Assembly: GCA_041392505.1 (NCBI GenBank)
Contig: JAWKLX010000017.1
Coordinates: 1 to 64,000, forward strand
Length of the DNA: 64,000 nt
Reading direction: 5' to 3'
From: UBA6168 sp041392505
GTDB lineage: Bacteria; Bacteroidota; Bacteroidia; Chitinophagales; Saprospiraceae
Shown: one piece after another, positions 26,494 to 33,722 of the stretch
Layout of the letters: each line of letters begins with the position of its first letter
Position numbering within the stretch: the stretch's first letter is position 1
The notes under the pieces: generated by a model
What the model saw: the letters and a program-made list of their open reading frames with translations, nothing else
The model's database searches: none
Told to the model about the DNA's origin: nothing
Program-made: the position numbers and the translations under genes

Positions 26494-28872
26494 ATGATTC
26501 AACAAAAAACATCCAAAAAAATATGTGGGATGGGGCACTCCATGAAGCGCAAAGAGGATGGCCGATTCTACAAGGGCAGGGAAATTATGTAGATGACATC
26601 AAACTGCCGGGCATGCTGTATATGGACATCGTCAGAAGCCCGTATGCTTATGCCAAAATCAAGAGCATCAATACCGAGGCAGCCCTAAAAGTGCCTGGTG
26701 TCGTGGCTGCGGTGACGGGAAAAGACCTCGAACAATACAACCTCCATTGGATGCCGACCTTGATGTCGGACACCCAAATGGTACTGCCGACCGATACGGT
26801 CATGTATCAAGCACAGGAGGTAGTCGCCATCATTGCGACCAGCCGATACGCAGCCCGGGATGGGAAAGAAGCGGTGGTCGTCGAGTACGAACCGATGAAG
26901 CCCGTTATGGATCCTTACAAATCACTCGATCCTGACGCACCTATTTTGCGGCCCGACAAAGAAGGCAAAACGGACAATCATATCTGGCATTGGGAGGCAG
27001 GCGACAAGGCGAAGACCGAGGAGGTTTTCAAAAATGCTGATGTGGTCGTGAAGGAGCAAATGCACATTCCCCGCATCCACGTGGCATCGATCGAAACCTG
27101 TGGCTGTGTGGCTGATTACCACAAAGTGGACAACCATTTGACGATGTACATGACCACGCAGGCGCCCCATGCCATCCGTACCGTGATTGCACTCGTGGCA
27201 GGCCATGTGGGTTTGACCGAGGAAAAAATCAGGGTGATTTCTCCAGATATAGGTGGTGGATTTGGTGGTAAAGTACCCGTTTATCCGGGCTATGTGATTG
27301 CCATTGCGGTTTCGTTTTTGACCGGAGCGCCCATCAAATGGATCGAAGATCGGAGTGAAAACTTGCAGGCCGATTCCTTTGCCCGTGATTACCACATCAC
27401 CGCTGAAATGGCTGGAACCAAAGAAGGCAAAATCCAAGCGACCCGTTTTAAAATCCTCGCTGACCACGGTTACACCGATGCCTCTGCCAACCCATCAAAA
27501 TTTCCGACAGGGCTATTTTCCATTGGGACAGGAAGTTATGACTATGGGACTGCCTTCATGGAAGCGGATGCCGTTTACACCAACAAACCGCCGAGGGGTG
27601 GCCTACTCGTTGTTCGTTCCGGTCACGGAGGCGGTGCATGCCATCGAGCGAATGACCGACCGTTTTGCCCTCGAAGTCGGTAAAGACCCCGCACAACTGC
27701 GGATGGAGAATTTTATCAAAAAAGACCAGTTTCCTTGGAAATCACCAACTGGCTGGATTTATGATAGCGGCGACTACCACGCTGGGCTGCAAAAAGCGAT
27801 GGATGCACTCGACTACAATGCCCTGCGAAAAGAACAGGCTGAAAAGCGCAAAAAGGGAGAATTGATGGGCATCGGAATTTCGACTTTTACCGAAATCGTC
27901 GGTGCCGGCCCGTCCAAGGACTTCGATATTTTGGGCATTAAAATGTTCGATTCCGCTGAAATACGGGTGCATCCAACAGGTAAAGCTATCGCCCGTTTTG
28001 GCACTAAATCGCAAGGGCAAGGCCACGAGACGACCTACGCTCAAATCATTGCGGAAGAACTCGGCATCCCTGCTGAACACATTCAGGTGGAAGAAGGGGA
28101 TACGGATACTGCTCCTTACGGCCTCGGAACTTATGCGAGCCGGAGTACGCCAACTGCCGGCGCCGCCGCCGCTATGGCTGCCCGGAAACTACGGGACAAA
28201 GCGAAAAAAATCGCCGCTTATTTGCTGGAAGTAAGCGAGGATGACCTTGAGTGGGAACCCGGCAAATTTTTCGTGAAAGGAGCACCTGACAAGGCGAAAA
28301 CCATTCAAGAAATTGTATTTGCCAGCTATACCAATCATCCGCAAGGCATGGAAGCGGGCTTTGAGGCAACGCATTATTACGATCCCCCAAACCTGACTTT
28401 CCCCTCCGGTGCATACATTTGTGTGGTGGACATTGATAATGAAACGGCCGAAATCAAAGTCCGTCGGTTTGTAGCTATCGATGACTGTGGCAACATCATC
28501 AACCCAATGATCGTGCAAGGTCAGGTACACGGTGGCCTTACGCAGGGAATTGCACCAGCGATGTACGAAGAACTCATTTACGATGACGATGGCAACATCC
28601 TCAACGGCACACTGATGGACTATCTCGTCCCGACCGCAGTTGAGTCGCCGCATTGGGAAACGGGGCACACGGTCACGCCGTCGCCGCACCACCCGATTGG
28701 TGCAAAAGGGGTAGGCGAATCACCGACCGTTGGTGCACCGCCTGCTATCGCCAATGCCATTGTCGATGCATTATCGCCTTACGGTGTCACCCACTTGGAA
28801 ATTCCTATTACTCCTTTTAAGCTTTGGAAAGTAATGAAGGAAAAAGGAATTTTGGGCGGGAAGCCGATTTAA
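26494..28872 (+). CDS. coxL: Form I CO dehydrogenase large subunit CoxL, several frameshifts
   Basis: The molybdenum-copper catalytic subunit that oxidises CO to CO2, about 790 residues when corrected. The start at 26494 gives KICGMGHSMKRKEDGRF, conserved in CoxL. A base is missing near 26568; the second frame then runs from GNYVDDIKLPGMLYMDIVRS past DIGGGFGGKVPVYPGY to GVYTNK-like sequence at 27590. Between 27585 and 27625 three frames are used. Read as GTG GCC TAC, one extra T (27607), CGT TGT TCG TTC CGG, one missing base, the product is VAYRCSFR, the form I signature whose Cys binds copper. The remainder is intact to GAKGVGESP with the catalytic Glu. The indels look like sequencing errors. 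Confidence 0.93.
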
Positions 28873-28965
28873 TGGTTAGATGGTTGAAATGGTTTGAATG
28901 GTTTTTACCTCGAAAAGAGAATAATCCATTCAAACCATTTAGGCCATTCAACCATTCAAACCATT
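28872..28965. repeat. Palindrome of ATGGTT words between coxL and coxG
   Basis: Arms built of ATGGTT/TGAATGGTT words (28872-28905) pair with CATTCAAACCATT words (28927-28965). The same layout as the coxM-coxS palindrome, with a different sequence. Confidence 0.6.
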
Positions 28966-28974
28966 AAAATTTTT

Positions 28975-29661
28975 ATGAAAACGACCATCAACAAAATATT
29001 TCAAGTAAACCACCCCATCGATATTGTATGGGAATATTTAGCTGATCCGACGAAGATTGTCACTTGTGTGCCGGGCGCTTCATTGACCGAGAAAATCGAT
29101 GACCGAAATTTTAAGGGGAAAGTCTCTTTGAAATTTGGCCCGGTCAAAGCTGCTTATGACGGCAACATCACCATCGAAGAACTCGATGTCGCCAACCGCA
29201 AAATGGTATTGAAGGGCGCTGGCGTCGATCCAAAAGGAAAGGGCAGTGCCGACATGGAAATGATTGGCATATTAACGGAAAAAGACGGTGGTACGGAGGT
29301 GAACTACAACATGGAAGTGTCGCTCATTGGGATGTTGGCGCAGTTCGGCTCCCGGCTGGTCAATGACGTTTCGGATCAATTGCTGAACCAGTTTGTGGAC
29401 AATTTTAAAAGCAAACTGGATGCAGAGGTAACAGCCGCTGCACCGCCACCAATGCCTGATGCCGCTGCGGCGACAGCCGTTGTCGAGGAAGTCAAAGAAG
29501 CTGCGGCAGAGGCGGGAGAGCAAATATCCAAAGCTGCCGAGCAAGTTAAAACGGCCACAAAGCCACCAACCGCACAAGAGGATAATTCTTTGAATGCACT
29601 CGCCTTGATGTGGGCAGTGATCAAAGGGTTTTTTACTCGGTTGTTTGGTGGCGGAAAATAA
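28975..29661 (+). CDS. coxG: CoxG, SRPBCC-fold membrane-recruitment protein
   Basis: 228 residues from the ATG at 28975 (MKTTINKIFQVNHPIDIVWE). Residues 1-150 form the CoxG/SRPBCC domain, with LADPTKIVTCVPGASLTEK, FKGKVSLKFGPVKAAYDG and GKGSADMEMIG, all family-typical. An Ala/Pro-rich linker (PPPMPDAAAA) and a helical Lys/Glu segment follow. The C-terminus is hydrophobic (LNALALMWAVIKGFFTRLFG). In characterised systems CoxG helps bring the enzyme to the membrane, and the C-terminal helix here fits that. A terminator follows, so coxM-coxS-coxL-coxG form one unit. Confidence 0.93.
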   Translation: MKTTINKIFQVNHPIDIVWEYLADPTKIVTCVPGASLTEKIDDRNFKGKVSLKFGPVKAAYDGNITIEELDVANRKMVLKGAGVDPKGKGSADMEMIGILTEKDGGTEVNYNMEVSLIGMLAQFGSRLVNDVSDQLLNQFVDNFKSKLDAEVTAAAPPPMPDAAAATAVVEEVKEAAAEAGEQISKAAEQVKTATKPPTAQEDNSLNALALMWAVIKGFFTRLFGGGK

Positions 29662-29698
29662 TTTTCTTTTTGGAAATGTAGGAAATTAAGTTCTTAAA

Positions 29699-29733
29699 AA
29701 AAGGCTCTGCGGATTTTCTCCAAAGAGCCTTTT
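29699..29733 (+). terminator. Terminator after coxG
   Basis: AAAAGGCTCT and AGAGCCTTTT form the stem, with a loop of about 15 nt and a T-run on the plus strand. It would end the coxM-S-L-G transcript. Confidence 0.75.
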
Positions 29734-29758
29734 ATATCTATTCTTTGAGTGCATGACT

Positions 29759-29922
29759 AAAATGCGGGGCAGCATCGTTCCAGCTTCCTACAACATTCCA
29801 ACGTGCCCCTAAGGGGATTTTAAGGGGGAAACGGATTGAAAAATCCGTTTCCCCCTTAAAATCCCTTTGAGGAGCACTTGGTCAGGTTCAATTGAAAGTA
29901 TATCTAACCTGCTCCGCATTTT
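29759..29922. repeat. Nested palindromic element with AAAATGCGG ends
   Basis: The outer ends AAAATGCGGGGCAG (29759-29772) and CTGCTCCGCATTTT (29909-29922) are inverted with one mismatch. The interior holds a perfect 24-bp stem (29814-29837 with 29842-29865) and a GAAA loop. No coding sequence. It resembles a small non-autonomous or repetitive element and separates the two halves of the cox cluster. Confidence 0.6.
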
Positions 29923-30004
29923 ACTCTATTTTCAACAATCCATCGCAAGGTTATTTATTGATAAATCTTGCAAGAAATTTTGCAGGAAACCACATAATAT
30001 CTAT

Positions 30005-30877
30005 ATGGGCGAAATAAAAAATATCAACTCGATAATAAATGGTTTTGACGAAAACGGTTACGTCGTGGACGACGAATTAGCGACCATTTTATTTTTAATG
30101 ATAAAATTGCAAAAACCATTATTATTGGAAGGCAATCCTGGTGTGGGGAAAACCGAAGTGGCCAATGTTTTAGCCCAATATTTAAATACGGATTTAATTC
30201 GCTTGCAATGCTATGAAGGACTTGATGTTAATTCCGCTGTATATGAATGGAATTACCAAAAACAATTATTGTCGATTAAAATTCAGGAAAATATTGAACG
30301 CTCCGAAAATGAAAAAGAGGCACATATTTTTGGAGAAGATTTTTTATTAAAACGACCATTATTAAAAGCTATAACGGCCAATAAATCCCCCGTTTTATTA
30401 ATTGATGAAATAGACCGGGCGGACGAAGAATTTGAAGCTTTTTTATTGGAATTATTATCTGCCTTTCAAATTAGTATCCCTGAAATGGGAACGATAAAAG
30501 CGACCCACAAGCCCTTTGTCATTCTCACTTCTAACCGTACCCGTGAATTAAGTGATGCATTAAAACGGCGCTGCTTGTATCATTGGGTTAATTATCCTGA
30601 TTTAGAAAAAGAAATAAAAATTGTGCAAAAACATTTGCCCAATATGGAAAAAGAATTGACCGTGAAAATAGTGGAAATAGTGCACCAGTTAAGGCAGAAG
30701 AAATTGGACAAGTCGCCCGGTATTGCTGAGACCTTGGATTGGACGGAAGGGCTGCTGGCATTGGGTTTCAAAGAAATAGATGGAGAGGCTATTGAAAAAA
30801 GTTTGGGTTGTGTTTTAAAGTCGGCCAATGATATTGAAAGGGTAAAATCGGAAGGATTAGAAAGGTTTTTTGCTTGA
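30005..30877 (+). CDS. coxD: CoxD, MoxR-type AAA+ ATPase
   Basis: 290 residues from the ATG at 30005 (MGEIKNINSIINGFDENGY); the longer frame enters the palindromic element. The Walker A is GNPGVGKTEVANVLAQ, the Walker B is VLLIDEIDRADEEFEAFLLE, sensor 1 is FVILTSNRTRELSDALKRRC with the arginine finger. In Oligotropha CoxD is an ATPase needed to build the CuSMoO2 centre of CO dehydrogenase by introducing sulfur and copper. Here it would do the same with CoxE. It starts a second unit, coxD-coxE-coxF-YHS. Confidence 0.94.
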   Translation: MGEIKNINSIINGFDENGYVVDDELATILFLMIKLQKPLLLEGNPGVGKTEVANVLAQYLNTDLIRLQCYEGLDVNSAVYEWNYQKQLLSIKIQENIERSENEKEAHIFGEDFLLKRPLLKAITANKSPVLLIDEIDRADEEFEAFLLELLSAFQISIPEMGTIKATHKPFVILTSNRTRELSDALKRRCLYHWVNYPDLEKEIKIVQKHLPNMEKELTVKIVEIVHQLRQKKLDKSPGIAETLDWTEGLLALGFKEIDGEAIEKSLGCVLKSANDIERVKSEGLERFFA

Positions 30878-30888
30878 CTTTATTTTAA

Positions 30889-30955
30889 AACACATAGACA
30901 CATAGGGGATTTAGTTTTTAATTTCTATATAATCTATGTGTTTAAAAATCGAATT
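30889..30955. repeat. Short palindrome between coxD and coxE
   Basis: AAACACATAGACACATAGG and CTATGTGTTT are inverted around a T-rich centre. Same type of gene-junction hairpin as the others in this cluster. Confidence 0.45.
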
Positions 30956-30972
30956 AATGATTAAATAATAAA

Positions 30973-32115
30973 ATGCCCGACTATCCACATTTTTCCAATC
31001 ACAAACATATTCAGGAAGCAATTATTGCTTTCGGCGAATTGGCCCGTGGCCATGGATTAAATGTCGGGATTAATGAAACCTTGGACGCATTGGAGGCTGC
31101 GAAAAGTGGGATAGTCGAAAAACAAATTTTATTTAAATATGCCCTGCGTTCCATATATGCCTGTAGTGAAGAAGACACTGTTATTTTTAATAAAATATTC
31201 GATTGGTTTTGGGGAGATGAAAAAGCTGCTTTAAAAAGTAAAACGCTTTTTAAAAACCAAAGTAATTTACAGAAAAAAATGCAGGGCTCACTGGTCATGT
31301 TAGGGCAAGGCGAACAAAAAGAGGGCGAAGAAGAAACAAAAAATACTTCCGGTGCCAATGCCGTTGAGCGGTTGCGGAAAACAGATTTTACAAAATTGGA
31401 AAATATTGAAAGCCAATGGCTGGAAGAAATAGCCATGCGTTTGTGGCAGCAGATGAGTTTGCGGTTAAAAAGGAAAATGAAAAGTGCCAAAACAAAAGGC
31501 CGGGTTGATTTAAGAAATACCATCCGGCACAGTATTTCACACGGCGGCGACCCCATCGAATTGATGATGAAAAATAAAAAGCCCCGCAAACAACGGTTGA
31601 TTATTTTATTGGACGTGAGTGGCTCGATGGATAAATACAGCTTTTTTTTATTGCGGTTTGTGGTGGCCTTGCGCTCGCATTTTGAAAAAATAGAAGCCTT
31701 TATTTTCAGTACTAAATTAATTCGGATTACGGATTATTTGCAATCCAATAATTTACAAATGACAATGACCTTGCTGTCGCAAAAAGCAGATAATTGGTCG
31801 AGCGGGACAAAAATTGGCGACTGCCTGAAAACTTTCAATGAAGTGTATGCCAAGCGCATTTTAAATGGACAGACGACAACTATCGTTCTCAGCGACGGTT
31901 TAGATACTGGAAGCCCCGAAGTGTTGGCCGCCGAAATGAAAAAAATAAAACTCCGTACCCGACAATTGATCTGGCTCAATCCATTAAAAGCGATGCAAGG
32001 GTACGAGCCGATACAAAAAGGTATGTCCGCTGCGCTTCCCGAAGTGGATGTTTTCCGGACGGCGCATAATCTTGACAGTATTTTGGAGTTGGAAAGATTC
32101 CTGTTAAATAGCTGA
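30973..32115 (+). CDS. coxE: CoxE, VWA-domain partner of CoxD
   Basis: A 380-residue protein. An N-terminal helical region (about residues 1-200, with a Lys/Glu/Gln-rich stretch near 110-130) precedes a von Willebrand A domain. Its MIDAS motif is LLDVSGSMDKYSFFLLRFV (D-x-S-x-S form), followed by IVLSDGLDTGSPEV with the second metal-binding Asp. MoxR ATPases and VWA proteins work as pairs that remodel or insert metal into target enzymes. CoxE is needed with CoxD for the copper step in Oligotropha. No signal or membrane segment is present. Confidence 0.94.
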   Translation: MPDYPHFSNHKHIQEAIIAFGELARGHGLNVGINETLDALEAAKSGIVEKQILFKYALRSIYACSEEDTVIFNKIFDWFWGDEKAALKSKTLFKNQSNLQKKMQGSLVMLGQGEQKEGEEETKNTSGANAVERLRKTDFTKLENIESQWLEEIAMRLWQQMSLRLKRKMKSAKTKGRVDLRNTIRHSISHGGDPIELMMKNKKPRKQRLIILLDVSGSMDKYSFFLLRFVVALRSHFEKIEAFIFSTKLIRITDYLQSNNLQMTMTLLSQKADNWSSGTKIGDCLKTFNEVYAKRILNGQTTTIVLSDGLDTGSPEVLAAEMKKIKLRTRQLIWLNPLKAMQGYEPIQKGMSAALPEVDVFRTAHNLDSILELERFLLNS

Positions 32116-32206
32116 ATGGTTGAAATGGTTAAATGGTTTTGCCTCATGGCGAGTACTCGTTAAAAGGGAGAAACCATGTAACCATTCAAACCATGTAACC
32201 ATTCAA
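32116..32206. repeat. Palindrome of ATGGTT words between coxE and coxF
   Basis: TGAATGGTTGAAATGGTTA-type words at 32113-32145 face ACCATGTAACCATTCAAACC-type words at 32173-32206. It closely resembles the coxL-coxG junction palindrome. Confidence 0.6.
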
Positions 32207-32209
32207 TCA

Positions 32210-32986
32210 ATGTTCAACGAATTTTTAAATAAATCGAACGAATTGTACTCGGGCAATGAACCGTTCGCCATTGCCTTTGTAGTCAATCGGCAAGTGCCTT
32301 CTTCTGGGAAACCGGGTGACAAAGCCGTTATCCAAAAAAACGGCGTCATAACGGGCTGGATCGGCGGCGGCTGCACCCGGGGCATTGTTTTGAAAGAAGC
32401 ATTATTGTCTATTAAAGATGGCAAACCCCGCTTGGTACGGATCAGCCCGGACGGACAAAAATTGGAAGAATCGAATATTGTCGCTTACAATATGACCTGC
32501 CACAGCGGTGGTGCGGTGGAGATTTATATTGAGCCCGTTTTGCCCAAGCCGCATTTATTATTAATGGGGAAATCGCATGTGGCGATGGCGTTAAATAAAA
32601 TCGGAAAAGCGATGGACTATAAAGTGTCCGTAATTTCCAAAGGGGCGGATAAAATAATATTCCCCGGCGCCGATTTAATTGAGGAAGGCGATTTAAAAGC
32701 AGAACATATTTTACCGAATACCTGCATCGTGGTTTGCACACAAGGGGAAAACGACGAATTGGCTTTGGAACAGGCGGTAAAAAGTGGTGTGCCGTATGTT
32801 TCTTTTGTTTCCAGCCGCCGGAAGGCCAATGCTATTTTCCGCATTTTAAAACAACGGGGCGTTTCCTTTGAGGATTTAAAAAAAATAAAAACACCTGCCG
32901 GGTTGGACATTAATGCCAAATTGCCGGAGGAGGTCGCCATCAGGTATTTTAGCGGAAATTATCCAATTTATGAGAAAGGAGGATGA
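32210..32986 (+). CDS. coxF: CoxF, XdhC-family maturation factor
   Basis: 258 residues from the ATG at 32210 (MFNEFLNKSNELYSGNEPFA). The N-terminal XdhC_CoxI domain has RQVPSSGKPGDKAVI, GWIGGGCTRGIVLKEAL and NMTCHSGGAVEIYIEPV with the family Cys residues. A short Rossmann-like C-terminal domain ends KTPAGLDINAKLPEEVAIRY. In Oligotropha CoxF is one of the accessory genes of the cox cluster, and XdhC relatives handle sulfurated Mo cofactor. It is shorter than the XdhC protein at 20.5 kb, so the island has two non-identical members. The YHS gene overlaps its end. Confidence 0.92.
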   Translation: MFNEFLNKSNELYSGNEPFAIAFVVNRQVPSSGKPGDKAVIQKNGVITGWIGGGCTRGIVLKEALLSIKDGKPRLVRISPDGQKLEESNIVAYNMTCHSGGAVEIYIEPVLPKPHLLLMGKSHVAMALNKIGKAMDYKVSVISKGADKIIFPGADLIEEGDLKAEHILPNTCIVVCTQGENDELALEQAVKSGVPYVSFVSSRRKANAIFRILKQRGVSFEDLKKIKTPAGLDINAKLPEEVAIRYFSGNYPIYEKGG

Positions 32987-33176
32987 GGTGGAAGAAGAGT
33001 TGATGAGTGCCGATAATTTATTCGGTGTTTTTATTAATCCCGTTTGTGGCATTCCCGTTGAAAAAAATACGGCAAAACATATTATTCATTACCAAGACGT
33101 CGATTATTATTTCTGCTGCGATGGGTGCAAGGTGAAGTTTGAGGCGGAGCCGGAGAGGTATGCGGTGGCAAATTAG
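32970..33176 (+). CDS. YHS-domain metal-binding protein
   Basis: 68 residues from the ATG at 32970, or 57 from the ATG at 33003 (MSADNLFGVFINP). The former overlaps coxF by 17 bp and has no clear ribosome site; GGAGG at 32978 favours a start between them, so the start is uncertain. The YHS core is NPVCGIPVEKNTAKHIIHYQ, then YYFCCDGCKVKFEAEPERY, with one Cys in NPVCG and a CxxC pair. YHS domains bind heavy metals, including copper in some proteins. Its place at the end of the cox maturation genes suggests a role in copper supply to the active site; this is inference. Confidence 0.85.
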   Translation: MRKEDEVEEELMSADNLFGVFINPVCGIPVEKNTAKHIIHYQDVDYYFCCDGCKVKFEAEPERYAVAN

Positions 33177-33237
33177 CTATCAAAAATGTTTTATAATTTA
33201 CCATGAAAAAAATAATAAATGCGATTGTACTAGTGTA

Positions 33238-33325
33238 GGCGGGTGGGCTGGCGGCGTACTGTTTGAGCGGAGCGAGTTTACGCTGTCTTGATTTTTTGGT
33301 ACTTTTTTATCAAGAAAAAAGTACA
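33238..33325 (+). repeat. Structured repeat copy A
   Basis: First member of a three-copy family. Hairpin 1 has a 20-nt loop CTGTTTGAGCGGAGCGAGTT (33259-33278) closed by a stem of about 9 bp with wobbles (33250-33258 with 33279-33287). Hairpin 2 is GTACTTTTTT-ATCAAG-AAAAAAGTAC. Confidence 0.7.
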
Positions 33326-33386
33326 AGGTATATTACAGCAATTCTTAAGAGTTTTTCTTTTTCCCGATGTAAAATCGGCATTGAAA

Positions 33387-33465
33387 TCTTGATAAAAAGA
33401 AACAAAAATCAAAGAATTATAAACTCGCTCCGTCCATCCACTATAATTCTAACCTACCCGCCTAA
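33387..33465 (-). repeat. Structured repeat copy B (inverted)
   Basis: Second member, opposite orientation. Stem AGAATTATA (33413-33421) with TATAATTCT (33442-33450); loop 33422-33441 starts AACTCGCTCCG as in the other copies. The second hairpin is degenerate. Confidence 0.65.
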
Positions 33466-33550
33466 ACGAGCACTGCTTAGCATTAAGGACTCATAGCTTT
33501 TTATATTTTGTATTCTTTGACAAATCAAGTGAAATCCCTTCCTAAAATCA

Positions 33551-33648
33551 TAGGGCTTTACCCTATGCAATAATATGCCGCCCTTTCAGGGCTTTTTATT
33601 CAACCAGCCCTGAAAGGGCGGAATTTATTTGGGTGGGGTAAAGCCCTA
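33551..33648. repeat. Nested palindrome with CCGCCCTTTCAGGGCT core
   Basis: Inner arms 33578-33593 and 33606-33621 are perfect 16-bp complements (CCGCCCTTTCAGGGCT). Outer arms TAGGGCTTTACCC (33551-33563) and 33636-33648 are perfect 13-bp complements. No coding sequence. Located after the 3' end of the STAND gene. Confidence 0.7.
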
Positions 33649-33722
33649 TCCACAGTAATTGTTGAAGTACCATATTTTTAAAATAAAACCTGCCAACTTG
33701 AATGAAAAACTCCATGACAACC

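Noticed and set aside
27355..28872. CoxL as two separate genes, or a new active-site class AYSLFVP
   Set aside because: The RCSFR codons are present in another frame and all surrounding sequence is standard form I CoxL, so this is one gene with indels.
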